Shown: piece after piece, positions 43,845-58,972 of the stretch | Position numbering within the stretch: position 1 is the first letter of the stretch | How the letters are laid out: every line of letters starts with the position of its first letter | Source of the DNA: Salvia splendens | Lineage: Eukaryota > Streptophyta > Magnoliopsida > Lamiales > Lamiaceae | DNA length: 64,000 nucleotides | NCBI RefSeq assembly: GCF_004379255.2 | Contig: NC_056032.1 | Span: forward strand, 32,647,322-32,711,321 | Direction: 5' to 3' | Notes under the pieces: generated by a model | Databases searched by the model: none | What the model was told of the DNA's origin: nothing | Seen by the model: the letters and a program-made list of their open reading frames with translations, nothing else | Translations under genes and position numbers: made by a program

Positions 43845-45633
43845 GAGCATCAACAATGGGGCGGACGAAGATAGATCGCCTGACGCTATCGTCCGCCATT
43901 GTGGCTCCGCGGACGACGGACGATGCGTCGTCCGCGGCCGACGCTTAGTCCGCGGACGAAGCGCGGAAGATAAGGCATCGTCCGCGTCATCGTCCGCCCA
44001 CTGTGGGAGACGCGGACGATGCAATGTTGTTTTGTTTTTCTTTTTTAATTTTTTAAATTTAAAATTTGTCTATTTAAACTTCGATTGTCATTCCATTTTC
44101 ATACGAACATTTCTCGCATCAGTTCTCTCATCTCTCACACATCCCTCCAAATCTCACAAGCCAAAATGAACCACGACGACGACCGGAGTTCCTCGGAGGA
44201 CGGTAGTTCGACCTTGACTCGAGCCTTAAATGCAGTCGTGCACAACGCAATGGCGGAATGCTTAGCCATAATGCAACGCGAGGAGGCGGAGGCGGCGGCG
44301 GAGCAGATCCCCAGGCCTATTCGACGTCAGAAGTCTGTCCGACGCGATCACGCCGCAGCTCACGAACGTCTAGTTGCAGACTATTTTGCCGACCAACCAC
44401 GGTGGGGCCCGGCTATTTTCCGCCGTCGGTTTAGGATGCCTCGTTACCTTTTTCTCAGCATTGTCCAAACGTTGGAGTCCCGTGATGAATACTTCCAGTA
44501 TCGAGAAGATGGCATCGGCAGACCCGGGCTTACGTCGTTGCAAAAGTGCACAATTGCAATCCGCTAGCCGGCCTACGGCACCAGCGCTGACATGTTCGAC
44601 GAGTACCTCCACGTCGGGGATACAATAGGCCGCAAGTGCCTGAAGAGATTTTGTAGGGGAATTGTGGAGACATACAGCGCCACATATTTGCGAAAGCCGA
44701 CGGCTGTAGATTGCCAGGCCCTAATGAGCATGCACGAGACGGTGCACGGTTTTCCTGGGATGCTAGGGAGCGTCGACTGTATGCACTGGGAGTGGAAGAA
44801 TTGTCCGTCGGCGTGGAGAGACCAATTTACTAGTGGATACAAGGGCAGCCACCCGACGATAATCCTCGAAGCCGTCGCTGACTATCGGCTCTGGATCTGA
44901 CATTCTTACTTCGGTGTAGCCGGGTCGAACAACGACATCAACGTCCTCAACTCATCCACCCTCTTCGTCGAGCAATGCAACGGCAACGGCCCGACAATCG
45001 AGTTCACTACCAACAGGCGCCAATACCACATAGGGTACTACTTGGCCGATGGCATATACCCAAAGTGGCCTGTTTTTCTGAAGACGACCAGCTGCCCAAT
45101 GGGTGAGAAGAGAGTTTTATTTGCGCAAAGGCAGGAGGCGGCGCGGAAGGACGTGGAGCGGGCATTTGGTGTGCTCCAAGCACGGTGGGCAATAGTGAAA
45201 GAGTCGGCGCGTCTCTGGTTCAAGGAAGTCCTCGTCGATGTCATGTATGCGTGCATAATCTTGCACAACATGATGGTCGAACATGAAGGTATGAGCATCA
45301 CCGATTGGACCGATGACGAAGGTGCATCTAGCTCCTCCGGCACGGCGACCCCGCCCCCCGATCAAGGATTACCGACGGGCTTCAATGAGGTTCTATCTAG
45401 ACAGGCCTCAATGCGCAACCAACACGACCATGCGCAGCTCATGAACGACATGATTGAAGAAGTGTGGGCCCGTAACTGCCGTCACTGAGTTTGAATATTT
45501 TTTTAAAATCCGTATTGTAATGTATTAATTTTATAAATGAAATGAAGGTTTTTCCCAATTTTTTTAGTTATTTAAATATTCAAATAGTTAAAATGCTTAG
45601 GGCGCGCCTTAGGGCGCCCCATTGCTGATGCTT
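43845..45633 (+). mobile_element. 1789-bp PIF/Harbinger element with a dead transposase
   Basis: The ends are GAGCATCAACAATGGGGC and, reversed, AAGCATCAGCAATGGGGC. The 3-bp target duplication is TTA (43842-43844 and 45634-45636). It encodes only the transposase; the partner Myb-like gene is absent. Confidence 0.93.
44166..45488 (+). pseudogene. PIF/Harbinger transposase (plant transposon protein family), two nonsense mutations
   Basis: One frame runs from MNHDDDRSSSEDGS at 44166 to the TGA at 45486 but is broken by TAG at 44565 and TGA at 44898. The DDE acidic residues lie in GSVDCMHWEWKNCP, GVAGSNNDINVL and ERAFGVLQARW. Other family marks are RRFRMPRYLFL, GRKCLKRFCRGIVE, FTSGYKGSHPTIILEAVADY, YYLADGIYPKWPVF and ILHNMMVEHE. 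The length, about 440 codons, is normal. There is no frameshift, only the two stops, so death is recent. TGA replaces a Trp codon in a conserved site after RLWI. The product would cut and paste the element at TTA sites. Confidence 0.93.
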
Positions 45634-45751
45634 TTAGTGGATAGTGAGACATACATTATTAAATTGATATAACTTTCCAAAAATGGAATGCACATATTTT
45701 TGTGGGACGGACGAAAATAGAAAATGCACATATTTTTATGGGACGGAGGGA

Positions 45752-47100
45752 GTATTAAATAAAAATAGAATATTATTTTTAATAATTATTTATATTATAA
45801 AAATAATTATTGAATTGCCAAATTAATTGTTATACAAGATAAAAGAATAAACAATAGTGCACCTAGGTCCAACCCATTGAGCAAGCTCATATGGTTCCGG
45901 AATAGCCTTATTCAGGTTGCGGGCTAATCAAGTTATAATGTTATCGGGCAAAAAAATTTCAACCATAACCTTCTAAATTTAACAAGCTATTTTGGCGAGC
46001 CTATAGGTTTCGGACTGCACTGACATCCCTAATTACGAGATATGGTTGGTAACTAGTGGCAATTTTTTAGATTTTACTTTTATTCGTTTTTTATGGTTTC
46101 TAAATCATTCATTCATATTTTTGTTTTTGTTTTTATTTTTGTTTTTATTTATTATTTATTTACAATAATATTATATAAACTCAATAATAATTTGTAACAA
46201 CATATCACTAGTACTAATAAATAGGAGTACAAAAATGAAGAAACGTGTGAAAAAGAATGATGTAGTTGCACTTTTGCTTGTGCCGTGGAATCATATCTTC
46301 TGCGTTTACGCGTTAGTTTGTTTTCAATTTTATTTGGAAGGTCGAGTGTGGTACTACTTGCATATCACAAGTTCACAACTATTTATGCGTTTACCCTTAT
46401 GTACGTCTCACAATAAAATAAATGCAATTATTAATGTTTTACATTAATTGCATGATGTATTATCTGAAATAATGGAAAGTTCAAACTTTCATGAACGCAT
46501 CACCTAAATTTCATTGTGACATTTTGTCTAGTCAAAACTCCAATAGACGGCAATTTAGAGTGTTCAATCAAGAAAGGCACGTGAATTCTTGAAGAAAGAA
46601 AAATTTATACATCCTATTTTCCAATACGTACATTGACCTTCCTATCATGAGAAAATATTGGCATGTACTCGTTCTCTCTCTGTCCATAATTTAAAGAGCC
46701 ACAATTTTGACTTGGTATGAATTTGAAGTTTTTGTTTTTATGAAAAAAGTAAAAGGAAAAAGTTAATAGAATATAAGTCTCATTTTTTAGTTAATTTTAT
46801 AATGAATTATGAGTAAAAAAATAGTACAATATGGGGTCTAATTTTTAATATTAATTTTATAGTGATTTGTGAGTGCAAAAAAAAATAGTAAAAAGTGGAG
46901 TCTGCATATTGAAAAAAAAAGTAAACCATGAATGTTTTAAATTGGTAAAATAGATCTTTAAATCGAACGAAAGGAATTATGGAGTAATATAGATTCGCCA
47001 AGAGTCTAACTATTCGCAATAAATAACACGAACAAAACATATGTACTTACATGAAAAAACAAAACAAAAAATATTTGTGAAGAATACAGCTGGGTGGAAA
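45752..47100. other. Intergenic, with hAT-like and MITE remnants
   Basis: Near 45860-46030 a run of CAACCC/GGGCTAATC words ends GCACTGACATCCCTA, the reversed TAGGGATGTCA end seen at 21511, so an old hAT copy is likely. From about 46680 to 46985 a CTCTCTCTGTCCATAATTTA...GGAATTATGGAGTAAT stretch resembles an old Stowaway-like MITE. No gene is seen. Confidence 0.45.
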
Positions 47101-48018
47101 CATACTCCGATGGAATCACTGCCGCAGCCGGCTGCCGCTCATCCTTGATATCATTATGCATGCAATGCTGACGCCTGCGCCTGCGCCGGCGCTCTCTTTA
47201 TATATTTACAAATCATAGTATAAAGATATATCCTTTAGCTAATAGCTACCGGTGTACTATTTCAGAGTCAAGCCCATTCTTTCTTAGAAATAGTCTTAAT
47301 TATAGTAATATTTACGCTTTAATTAAATATTCAATACAGAACTAGGTCTGTTTTGATACATATGATATCTAATTCAAAGTATAATAGCGAATCAGATCAC
47401 TTGTGTTTATCCAAAAGTGAACATTAAATGATATTTAATGAAGGCGTAGAAGTTTAGGAAAATAAACTCCAAATTACGAAAAATAGCACAGACAATCCGG
47501 TCTGAATTATGTAACGTCTTGTGGTTTGGTAATTTTAGATAATTACACAAATTTTCAGATAATTTATAGTAGTAGATAATTACACAAATTAAATCCAACG
47601 CGTACGTGCAATTTGGAAAGTTGAAACATTGTTTCTAACCGTAAGATCTCTATTTAACATTCGCGTTTATTTCAAGAAAAGTGTGTGTTTCGACACATTC
47701 AAAACCCACGGTTTTCACACACTTTCTACGTTACAACATATGACGACTTAAATATAATTCAGCACTTGCCATTTTTCCTCTATTCCACACTTTCTTTCCT
47801 CCTCATTTCATAATCTTGCCACCTTCTCAAATTTCCACTTTTCCCCCTTTGAAACATTCACTCTTTCACTATCAAATTTTTTTTATTATTATTTAATTAG
47901 AATTCTCGAATTCCATATATACGCTGCATTTCCTGTGTTCCTGTTCAGTTGAAGAAGCGTTACATATGAGGCTTGTGAGATCAAATCCAATCAGTTGAAT
48001 TTAACAATTTCCATCACA
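47101..48018 (+). promoter_or_regulatory. Upstream region of the CDPK gene
   Basis: TATATA at 47916-47921 lies about 100 bp before the ATG at 48019. A pyrimidine-rich stretch (47770-47880) lies before it. No firm regulatory element is recognised. Confidence 0.5.
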
Positions 48019-50224
<2,206 letters not shown>

Positions 50225-50558
50225 TAGGAAATATTTTCCTTTTTTTCTCTTTTTTTTTTCAAATTTAAAATTACTTTGTGTAAGTTATACAGATGGCCCA
50301 ACAGGTCCAACACCATATTCTTTCAGTTTACAAAATTAGCATTGTTTTTGTCTGTTAAATTTTGTAATGCAACTGTAGCCCTTCTAATTCTAGTACATAT
50401 ACTTTTCAAGTAAACTTTGTTGGAATTTAAGAATAGCTTAATTGGGCTAATGCGATTAGGCACATAGTACATTTTTTGAAAGCGCAAATGGACCTCGAAA
50501 TGCGTCTTTTTCTTTTTGATTAATCGTTAGGAAATTATAATAGGAGTAATAGATAATA
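50225..50558 (+). other. 3' UTR and flank of the CDPK gene
   Basis: T-rich sequence after the stop, then ordinary A/T-rich DNA. A polyadenylation signal is not clear. Confidence 0.4.
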
Positions 50559-50810
50559 CTCCCTCAGTCCCACAAATAAGAGTCATATTTTGTCATTTTA
50601 GTCCGTCCCATAATAAGAGTCGCACTTCATTTTTTATCATAAGTAGTAAGTAGGTCTTACATTCATTCCACTCACTTCACTCACATTTTATTATAAAACC
50701 AATGTAAAAAAGTGGGTCTCATATTCTACTAACTTTTACAACCATTATTCTTTACATTTTTAAAATCCGTGCCCACAATAAAAATGACTCTTATTATGAG
50801 ACGGATATAG
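50559..50810. mobile_element. 252-bp Stowaway-like MITE
   Basis: The left end is CTCCCTCAGTCCCACAAATA and the right end TTATTATGAGACGGATATAG, with TA on both sides. The inner parts (AATAAGAGTC / GACTCTTATT) pair well. It lies about 330 bp past the CDPK stop. Confidence 0.85.
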
Positions 50811-50852
50811 TAGTACCTAATTAAAGGCTACAAACATTATACACATACTATA

Positions 50853-50924
50853 TTTTTGCTCTTGCATTATTTAGAGCTCCCAAATGCATTTTTGCTCTTG
50901 CATTATTTAGAGCTCCCAAATGCA
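50853..50924. repeat. 36-bp perfect tandem duplication
   Basis: TTTTTGCTCTTGCATTATTT followed by AGAGCTCCCAAATGCA occurs twice without a change. Confidence 0.9.
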
Positions 50925-51907
50925 TGTCGCTTCACAATAATAAGAAAAATAAACGTCGATAACAATAGTAAGTAAAAACCGGATCATCGAAATTATCGGC
51001 AATTATTAATAAAACTCCTACCATTTTGTTTATTATCAAAATCAAGAATAATAGGAAATAAGGCATGATCAATATCTCGGTTAATCTATTATACATCTTC
51101 ATTTATAGAAAATTCAAAAACTAGGAAATCTCATACGGTCATACCCAATTTGACACTCGATTACCCAAACTCTAATATAAATGAGAAAATTCCAATTTCA
51201 ATCAATAATAATATTCATCCGTCAATAATATTTCATCCGTCCTGTAAAATAGTCAAATTTTCATTTTGTTCATCGACTAAAATTAGTAAGTACATCATTT
51301 TTTAGGGAATCTTTATCAGCACTTTATTGTTTTTTCAATCTTTAACTTTATTCACTTTTCTCTTTCTTACTAATTTAGACTAGTGACAATCAATAATGAG
51401 CTTTTTTGTGAACAGAGGGAAATATCTCAGAAAAAAAAAGTGCAAACCATACCTGATGTGAATCAAATTAATAAGCCTTTATTTTTCCATGGATGTCGTG
51501 GATATTATATTTTTTTTTTCAAACCCACAATTCTGTAAACTCTGCACATAGGCTGAGAATGATAAAAACGGAGCTCGAATGAAATCGAAGACGTGAAACT
51601 GAGCCCAGAACCTTACCCATGGGCCGTGAGGTTCGTCACTATACTTCCCACTGTCTGCGGTAAGAAAAAGGCATCACAGATTATGGGGATAAATATTTAC
51701 TAAACACCAAAAATTTATGATGAAAGCAATAATTGTTGTTAGGTACTTACTTTGTTCATGTACTTATCTTGATTGGAAATTATTACAGTCATCCATCATC
51801 ACATACAACCAAAGAATGCGGATAATTATAACAGCACAAAGTTGTCAAATATGTGCAATTAATGCATAATCTCAGCGGGGTTTGTCCAAATCGCCTTAGT
51901 AATTTTC
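50925..51907. other. Intergenic
   Basis: An old Stowaway-like remnant may lie at about 51225-51420 (TTTCATCCGTCCTGT... to GAACAGAGGGAAAT). The rest shows nothing recognisable. Confidence 0.4.
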
Positions 51908-52208
51908 ACTTCGTCCCATAAAAATATGAGCAATTGATATGACACGGGAATTTAAAAAATTTTGGTAAAGTAAGAGAGAGAAGAGTAGTTAAAGTAGTAT
52001 TAGTGAATAGTGGAACCCACATTATTAGTAGTGTTCAATTGTGGCATAAATTGTAAATAAATTGATATATATAGTTAATAAATTGAGATAACTTTCTAAA
52101 AATGAAATGCACATATTTTTATGGGACGAGCGAAAATGGAAAGTGTATATATTTTTGTGGGACGAATGAAAATGGAAATTGTACATATTTTTTTTTGGAG
52201 TGAGGGAG
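51908..52208. mobile_element. About 300-bp Stowaway-like MITE, intact copy of the one at 43713
   Basis: It starts CTTCGTCCCATAAAAATATG and ends GGAGTGAGGGAG before TA. It contains AAAGTAGTATTAGTGAATAG, the undisturbed version of the site where the Harbinger element sits at 43845. The right end is multiplied (ACATATTTTTATGGGACG-type phrase three times). Confidence 0.85.
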
Positions 52209-52571
52209 TATTATATTAGTGTGATTTTTTCTAGGAGTGAGGGAGTATTATACCAGTGTGATTTCCGTAATCAACAATAATTTCATCCCATTGTATGATG
52301 GTCGAAAATGGGTCCACTCCCATTTGAATTTAGGACATCGCTGATGTGTATAATGATGGTGAAATGTAGTAATTGTGGTAAATTGGTAATTGATTAGGAG
52401 GAATATGAATCCTATGCTTGTACATATTTACTATTTTTGGTTGCTGAACCTCTAACATCATCCAATTATATTCTTAATCTTGTGATAATAGATTTGTTGG
52501 GAATCCCACATATACTTCTATCTATGAGTGAGAAATATTTACAAAACTTATTGGGAATCCCTCGTATACTA

Positions 52572-52751
52572 CTCCCTCCGTCCCGGACTACTCGAACGTT
52601 TCCTTTTTCGGCACGGAGATTAAGGAATGAGTAATAGACAAAGTCAAATATTACGGCTGTAGGTGATAATTTTTACTAAAAATGGAAAGAGTGCAAATAA
52701 CTTGGGACGCCCAGAAAGGAAATAAGTGCAAGTAGTCCGGGACGGAGGGAG
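52572..52751. mobile_element. 180-bp Stowaway MITE
   Basis: The inverted ends are CTCCCTCCGTCCCGGACTAC and its complement at the right (GTAGTCCGGGACGGAGGGAG), flanked by TA at 52570-52571 and 52752-52753. These are near-perfect Stowaway ends, so the copy is young. Confidence 0.95.
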
Positions 52752-53218
52752 TACTATCTATGAGTGAGAAATATTTACTAAACTTATTCACACGACGTTA
52801 AAATTTTAGTGTTTCGGTAAAGTAAAGTAAAGTAATTGTTGCCGACTTATCTTTAAATATAGAGTGAATTATAAAAATGGTTTAAATATAGAGTGAATTA
52901 TAAAAATGGTCTCTGGACTATGTGTTTATTTCGCTTATAGTCTCTGGACATTAAAAATATCGTCAGACATCCCTGCACTAAAGGTTTATCTTAAATTTGG
53001 TCATTTTGCCATTTTTTTATATGAATGTACCTTTATGAACATTTTTGGGCAATTTGGTCTTTTTACACTTTTAACCTTTTAAATCTGATATTATTTTAGT
53101 GAAGTACTAAATCTGATATTACTTCTCTCTTACTTTTTTCCCTTCTCTCTTACTTTACCAATTTTACATTAAAATCCATGCCATTCACAAATGCCCTATT
53201 TTTTGTGGACGGAGGGAG
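52752..53218. other. Intergenic with short duplications
   Basis: ATATAGAGTGAATTATAAAA plus ATGGT is tandemly duplicated near 52857-52911. TCTCTGGACTATG and TCTCTGGACATTA follow, wording common in degraded plant transposons. The right part ends with a Stowaway-like end (GTGGACGGAGGGAG). Confidence 0.5.
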
Positions 53219-53335
53219 TAATAAATAGTTAAAGTGGCGAAATGGTAAAGTAAGAGAGAGAATAATGTTTAGAAGACTCTTTTCAACATTATTCTCTCTC
53301 TTACTTTACAATTTCTCCACTTTAACTATTTATTA
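53219..53335. repeat. Near-perfect hairpin, about 50-bp arms
   Basis: The left arm TAATAAATAGTTAAAGTGGC... (53219-53269) is the inverted copy of the right arm ...CCACTTTAACTATTTATTA (53286-53335), with few mismatches and a loop of about 16 nt. It adjoins Stowaway-like ends on both sides and is probably MITE-derived. Confidence 0.85.
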
Positions 53336-55330
53336 TCATTTTTATAAAAAGAGCGCACAAAAGTGACCGGGACCCCTAATGGCGAACATAGGGAGTATTA
53401 ACTATTGAAATTATCAGTCCTATACTTTTTTGTCTAATAAAAATAGTTGTATATGCTATTTTCATTTTTCCCCTGCTGATGAGGCTCGTTTCATGCATGT
53501 GTTCTGTGATAAAACTACACTCAATTTTGAAATCTAACTTCTAATGGTGAGCCAGGTGTGTGTGAAGTCCGCCATATGTAGAGAATGAAAGGAATAATTG
53601 GGCGGACGAACGGACCAAGGAGGGGGAGTTAATTTGTTGCGCAAACGGTTTAAGTCAGACTATATGGCATGCGGCAGGAGCACCGATTAGGAGATAGAGC
53701 ACAACACAAGAAAGATCCCCAAAAAGCCAAGGGCAAGAGAGACTTTTCGAAGGGTAGTTGCCCTAGGGATCAAGACCTCACGCCTTCCTATAAATGAAAA
53801 TAGAGAAGGAGAAAGGAGGCAACACTCATTTTGGCTTCCGCTCTCTCCTAGGGTTGAAATGGGAACTCCCAACACTCAAAACTCTTGATTTCTGTCACAC
53901 ACACACACTTGGTTTTAGTTCAGTTTTATTTTAGCAGTGGTTGGGTGTCGGTTCTTGCACTTTTAACAATTTACTTCTGTAATTCCGTTCCGAGAAGGGA
54001 CGATGAAACAATCTCTGTTTTTAGTTTTATTTTGTCTCATTTGGGTTTATGTTTATACCGTAGCATACTCTGGATGTTCCTAATGCAGTAGATTTGGTGT
54101 TATGAATTTGGTTCACGTTGAAATGTTTTGTTTACCATGCATGAATTCTCTGATTTACTTTTGATTTCCAATTTATGTTACATGCTTTAGCTGAGTGTTT
54201 CTGCTACTGTTTAATCTGTTAGATATGAGCTTTAACTTACGAATTCTGCTTGATCGCGAAGAAATCATAGATGAAATGTGTTATAATGTTTAGATATGGG
54301 TGTTTACGGAATTATAGAATAGATCTGATTAAGTTTACGTTGATTAATGGTGAGATCGTGTCTGATTTAGTTTCAATAGTCGTAGATCTGATGGTTAAGT
54401 TTTGATTTCTACATGAGCGTGACTCGATCAGTTTGTCTACGTGTTTACAGTAGTCTCTTTCTGCTTTAATTCGAAGTTATGCGTTAGTAAGTTTGTTTCT
54501 TCCTGCTAGGTTTGTTATGATGGAATTCCCTACAGATCTGTTTTACTCTATTATTTGATTTGGATGAGTGAGGAAGATGAGTTTGTTAGTAAAGTTTCGT
54601 TTTATCGTACATTTTGCAGAACTCTGACACTAGTTTACTTTTATTCTATTTGGCCATTTCAGGAAATGTTAATATGAGTTGATCAAGTTGATTTAAACTC
54701 AGTTTTACAAGTGGATTAGTTTAGTTAGTTTGGTCTCACAGTTCGTTCAATCTAGTAGTTTAACCCCGTAGAGTGTGGCCGCAGTCATTCCCATTTTGTC
54801 CTCAACAAATGTAGAACACATCGTCTCTGTGGGATCGATCCTTACTTCCCTTTACTAATCTATAGTATTATGGGTTAGGGTTTTGAAAACCCTGAGTTCC
54901 TCCATTTGCGCACTTAAGGTTGGATTAAGTCAAGTTAAGCAGTTTAAATTTCCAATGGATTCATTCACCGACATTCGCAGGTAAAAGGGCATACAATGTC
55001 CAGCTGGATTAGTTTGTCAATCTAACTTGAGTAGTCCATAACGACAGGAGAACAATTCAGGAATTCTTGAAGAGAAAAGGAGTTTTCACCTGCCATGTCA
55101 ATATTTTATCTTTCATCCCCAGCACCAATAGTGCTATAAAAAATTATGCCCTTAAAATCCATCATTCCCTATTTTCACCACTACATATATTTATTTTTTA
55201 AAATTTTGTGTTAACAAAAATTATAAAATAGCAAAACAACTTAAAGGAAATACCAAAACATACTTATTTTCAAAAGTTACCAAACAAAAAAAACTAGTAG
55301 AATAAAGAAATAAATCAGATCAATTGAATC
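53336..55330. mobile_element. Unassigned, partly LTR-like sequence
   Basis: 53820-54960 reads like a gene leader or a long LTR: a CACACACACACA run, long T-rich non-coding sequence, then GTCTCTGTGGGATCGATCC (near 54826), which resembles gypsy LTR ends. No primer binding site or coding domain follows. No host gene is seen. Confidence 0.35.
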
Positions 55331-56800
55331 TCAATTTCTAGTAAGGTTGTTGATGAGTTGCTAGAGGACTTTACTCTCTTCCTCGTCCTGGGTCACGGAG
55401 AGTGACCTAATGGTGTCGAACAACATCTTGGGTCACGGATAGTGACCTAATGGTGTCCACAACATCCTAGGTCACAAAGAGTGACCTGACAATGTCCAAC
55501 AATGTCCAACAATGTCCAAAAAATGTCCTCTACAACGATGCCTGGACCAAGCCATTGAGGGTCGGGTCTCAAGGCAGCAGTGTTGAGGCTTGTGGCTTGG
55601 TTGTCGTTGTCTTCCCATTCCACTTGCCGCTTTAACGCCATTGAGATGAATTTCTATAGGCATTTGTGTGTCAAAACTCTTCTTCATATGAGAGTTCAAG
55701 TCCACCGCATCGCACCTACCGCTGCTCTTGTACCTGCCTTGGGCGTCGATCTTCATATTCTTCCTACAGCTAGTCTCGTACCGCGCTTGGAATTTGGTTA
55801 AATTCATGACAAGGAGCTAGGCGTCGTAGAATTTACTCAGGAAATATATTGTGTTGGGAGTACGTCTTCATGGCCTTGTCGCGGGTGTCTTCCGAACTCA
55901 GGCCACTGCCTTTGGATGTTGTGGTGGACACAGGAAAATTTGGCAATATCCGTCTTCACTTGAGTCCAGTACTTGCGGAGGTGGCCGGCGGAGTGCCACT
56001 TTGCCAATGTCGGCTATAAGACATTGTACATCTCCTCGATAAGGGCCCAAAATCTGTTCACCCTCTGGTAGTTTGTGAAGATCGGATCCTCGATCAGAGA
56101 TGTTGACCGAACACTTAGCCAGAGCCATCGACTCCTCAGAGATGTAGTTCTGGCTTTTGCGGTGTATGTCGTCTATGGCGCTTTGCGCTTTCCATTTGCC
56201 TTCCCTTTTTTTGCGCGCATTGGAAGCGGGAGCCTTCTCTAGAGGGAAGTTTGAAGGCTCCATGTCCGAGAGCTCGTACTCGCTGGTGTTGAAGTTCATA
56301 TCAATATGGAATTTCCATACCTGGCCGATACACTTCGTCGCCATAATTGGGGTCAAGACCCTAGTCTTGACAAAATTTGTAGAAGGCGGCGGTGAGAGAG
56401 GGAGTCATCGGTCTGCCAGTAGGCAACATCGGGGGACCACCGGAGTGGGGACCACTAGGGCCACCGAGGAACTTCGGAGTTCCGTCGGGAGCATTCGAGT
56501 TTGAGAAACGACCGAGATTCATTTTTGAGAGAGAGAGAAATGAGATGAGAATAGATTGGAGTGAATGGGTGAATAAATGGGGTGAAAAATAGTGTATTTA
56601 TAGAGTGAAAAAAGTGGGGAAAAAATCGCCAAGATCAACAGAAAAATTGGTGATTGGCGCCTACATTAACGCCGACAGGGCGGCGATCAGCACGCCCTAT
56701 GCATCGTGCATTTCCCTCGGCATTGTAATCGGTGTTGTTCTTGCAATAGCGCCGATTTTTATGCCGATCGCATAGGGGGGAAAATATGCGCTATTGCGAG
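55331..56800 (-). pseudogene. Degraded transposon Myb/SANT-like gene (Harbinger ORF1-type), minus strand
   Basis: A start at 56521 (MNLGRFSNSNAPDGTPKF, proline/glycine-rich) leads into frames broken by several shifts and stops. Across the frames one reads EESMALAKCSVNISD, then RFWALIEEMYNVL, then WTQVKTDIAKF and VHHNIQRQWP. This is the order of the trihelix/SANT-like protein that accompanies plant Harbinger transposases. Downstream (55395-55490) a 47-bp phrase with GGGTCAC...GTGACCTAATGGTGTC is repeated three times. No transposase gene lies beside it. Confidence 0.6.
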
Positions 56801-58350
56801 TGTCCAGTTCGCCGTCGGTGAATTAGGATTCTTCTATAATCCAAAAATATTAGTACTAGATTTCTATTCAAAATGTACCCTTATTTACTCCTGATAAGGA
56901 AAGCGGGTTAAAACCCTACACGATTTAGATGTAATTAACTGAGTATCTACAATTTTATGTTTAATAACGAGTATATTACTGTTTCAAAAAATAACAAGCA
57001 TTACTATATATAATTGGCACATGTAGCTCCAGCTCAGGAGACATAATCCACATGAGTTCGTCTAAATTAATTGTTAATTACTCGAGTTAGCACCTTGAGA
57101 ACATTAATCATTACTACCTACTAATTTGTACCAAGTTAAGTTAGGTTAAGCGTTACTTCAATTATGAAAATGACTTGTGGGGCATAATTAAGACAATTAA
57201 TCCAAAAGTAGAGACCTAACAACTAATTAAGACAACTTGAATATCACTGTTCCAATTAAGAATTTGCTATTTTTAATCAAACTGTGTGGAGTGTATAACA
57301 GACACACATAATGTTATTACATTAATTTCTAAAAGTGTTTCTTTTTGTCAGAGGGTTTTCAATTTTAAGTATTATTTTTGCAAGACCTAAAAAATCTTAA
57401 AATTTTTGTATTGTATAGATGATAACTAAACTTTTTTTTTATGTATGCTACTATATTTCGCCGGATCCCGCCGACGATTTCTAACATCTATGCTATTCTA
57501 TCTACTTACTATTATAAAAATGTGTGATTAAATTTACAAATTTTAATATATACCCATTTCTTACTTCTATATATAGACTTTATTTTTTTAATAGTATGAG
57601 ATGGGAATCCTTTTATATATGTTTTGAAATTTTGACAAAAGTTATAAGGTTTCGGAGATATATCATTACATTCATAAATCATAATCTAGTTACAGCTAAT
57701 AAACTAATTAATACATCTGTCCAAAAAAAACAAATTAATACTCAAGGTTCAACCATATAGAATTAGCCATCAGGTGGGCCTTATTAGAAAACTAACCACA
57801 CGCTCATCAGAAAATAATTATGGAACCTTGACGTAGCAATAAGAAAGAAGTGATGTAGACATTTTATGTCGAATCGTAACATGATTTTGAGCTTGATTTG
57901 AATTAATTATACAATATTTAGTAAGAAAATATTTTTTTTGTTTAAATATACAAATATTTAAGAAAAATTTAATTTTTTTTTCGAAGTGTTGCAAAATGAT
58001 TAGTATGAAATTTATTTTAAATCAATTAATGTTTATAAAACGATTTTGAATTTAAAATGTTAAAAAAAAAGTTCGATTATGTACGTACAATTATGTACGT
58101 TTATGATGTAAATGATTGGAGAAAACAGTTGATCAATTAACAAGTGTTTTATCATCCTACCAATTTATACGAGCAAACCTCAAAACCATCTCATTCGAAT
58201 CGAACATTCTAAAATCTCATCCTATCACTAAATTAAAAGTTAAGTTCAATGCCACAGAATTAAATGTAGTAGGTATTTAAGTACAATGAGGATGACAAGA
58301 AAATTAATGATGATCATGAAATAATGATAATTCCACTTGTACTCACAAGG
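56801..58350. other. Intergenic, A/T-rich
   Basis: No gene, and no repeat with clear ends, is seen. Confidence 0.5.
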
Positions 58351-58972
58351 CCTGGCCAGGCCAGGCTTGAATACAACGTACCAACCGCAAAATCCCGTAG
58401 CCAGCGCCTCCAACTACAATTATACGGTTTGACTCTCCCATCAACGGCTAGCCTTCATTTCCGAGGAGCCTTCTCTGCCGTTCGATCGCCTCCGCCAACC
58501 AACAGGTTTTGACAACTCACGATCGACGGTTGGTGGTAACAGGTCACTGTGGGGCCAATCACGTCGAGCCACGTCGGTTACCCCCCCTAAATCATCAGCC
58601 TCCCACGTTCTGCTACAGTTATCCATTTTTGCCCCTCTTCATAAATTCTCCAATCAAAACTCACTCATCTCTCCCCCTTTCCAAACATACATTCCTTTCC
58701 ACCTTTTTAATTGCACAATACAAGAAGATTCCTCATCTCCTCACTTCCCGCAATCCAGTTCCAAGGTAATCAATCCTACTTATCTCATTTTTCTGCCTTT
58801 CATTCTTCTATCTTAACAATCCACGATGATCATCCAATCCATCACTCTTCTTTCTGTAATTTAGGAGTATGTTACTGGATCTACTCTGAGTAAAAAGTGA
58901 AAAGGGGATTATCTCGTTCTCATAATTTATTTTTTATTTTGATTTGTTTTAGGAATATTCGTTTTTTGTGGA
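58351..58972 (+). promoter_or_regulatory. Promoter and 5' UTR with intron of the WVD2-like gene
   Basis: A leader intron is likely: donor CCAAG/GTAATC at 58766 and acceptor TTTTAG at 58952, 21 bp before the ATG. Upstream, 58360-58620 is comparatively GC-rich with ACGTCGAGCCACGTCGG (two ACGT cores). A palindrome GGCCTGGCCAGGCC lies near 58349. Confidence 0.55.

Larger units (their letters stand above)
43713..45751. mobile_element. Stowaway-like MITE (CTCCATCT...GACGGAGGGAG) split by a Harbinger element
   Basis: The outer ends are CTCCATCTATCCCATAAAAA and GGGACGGAGGGAG, flanked by TA on each side. The two outer pieces together match the uninterrupted copy at 51908-52208. The right end is partly duplicated (ATGCACATATTTTT twice). 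Confidence 0.85.
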
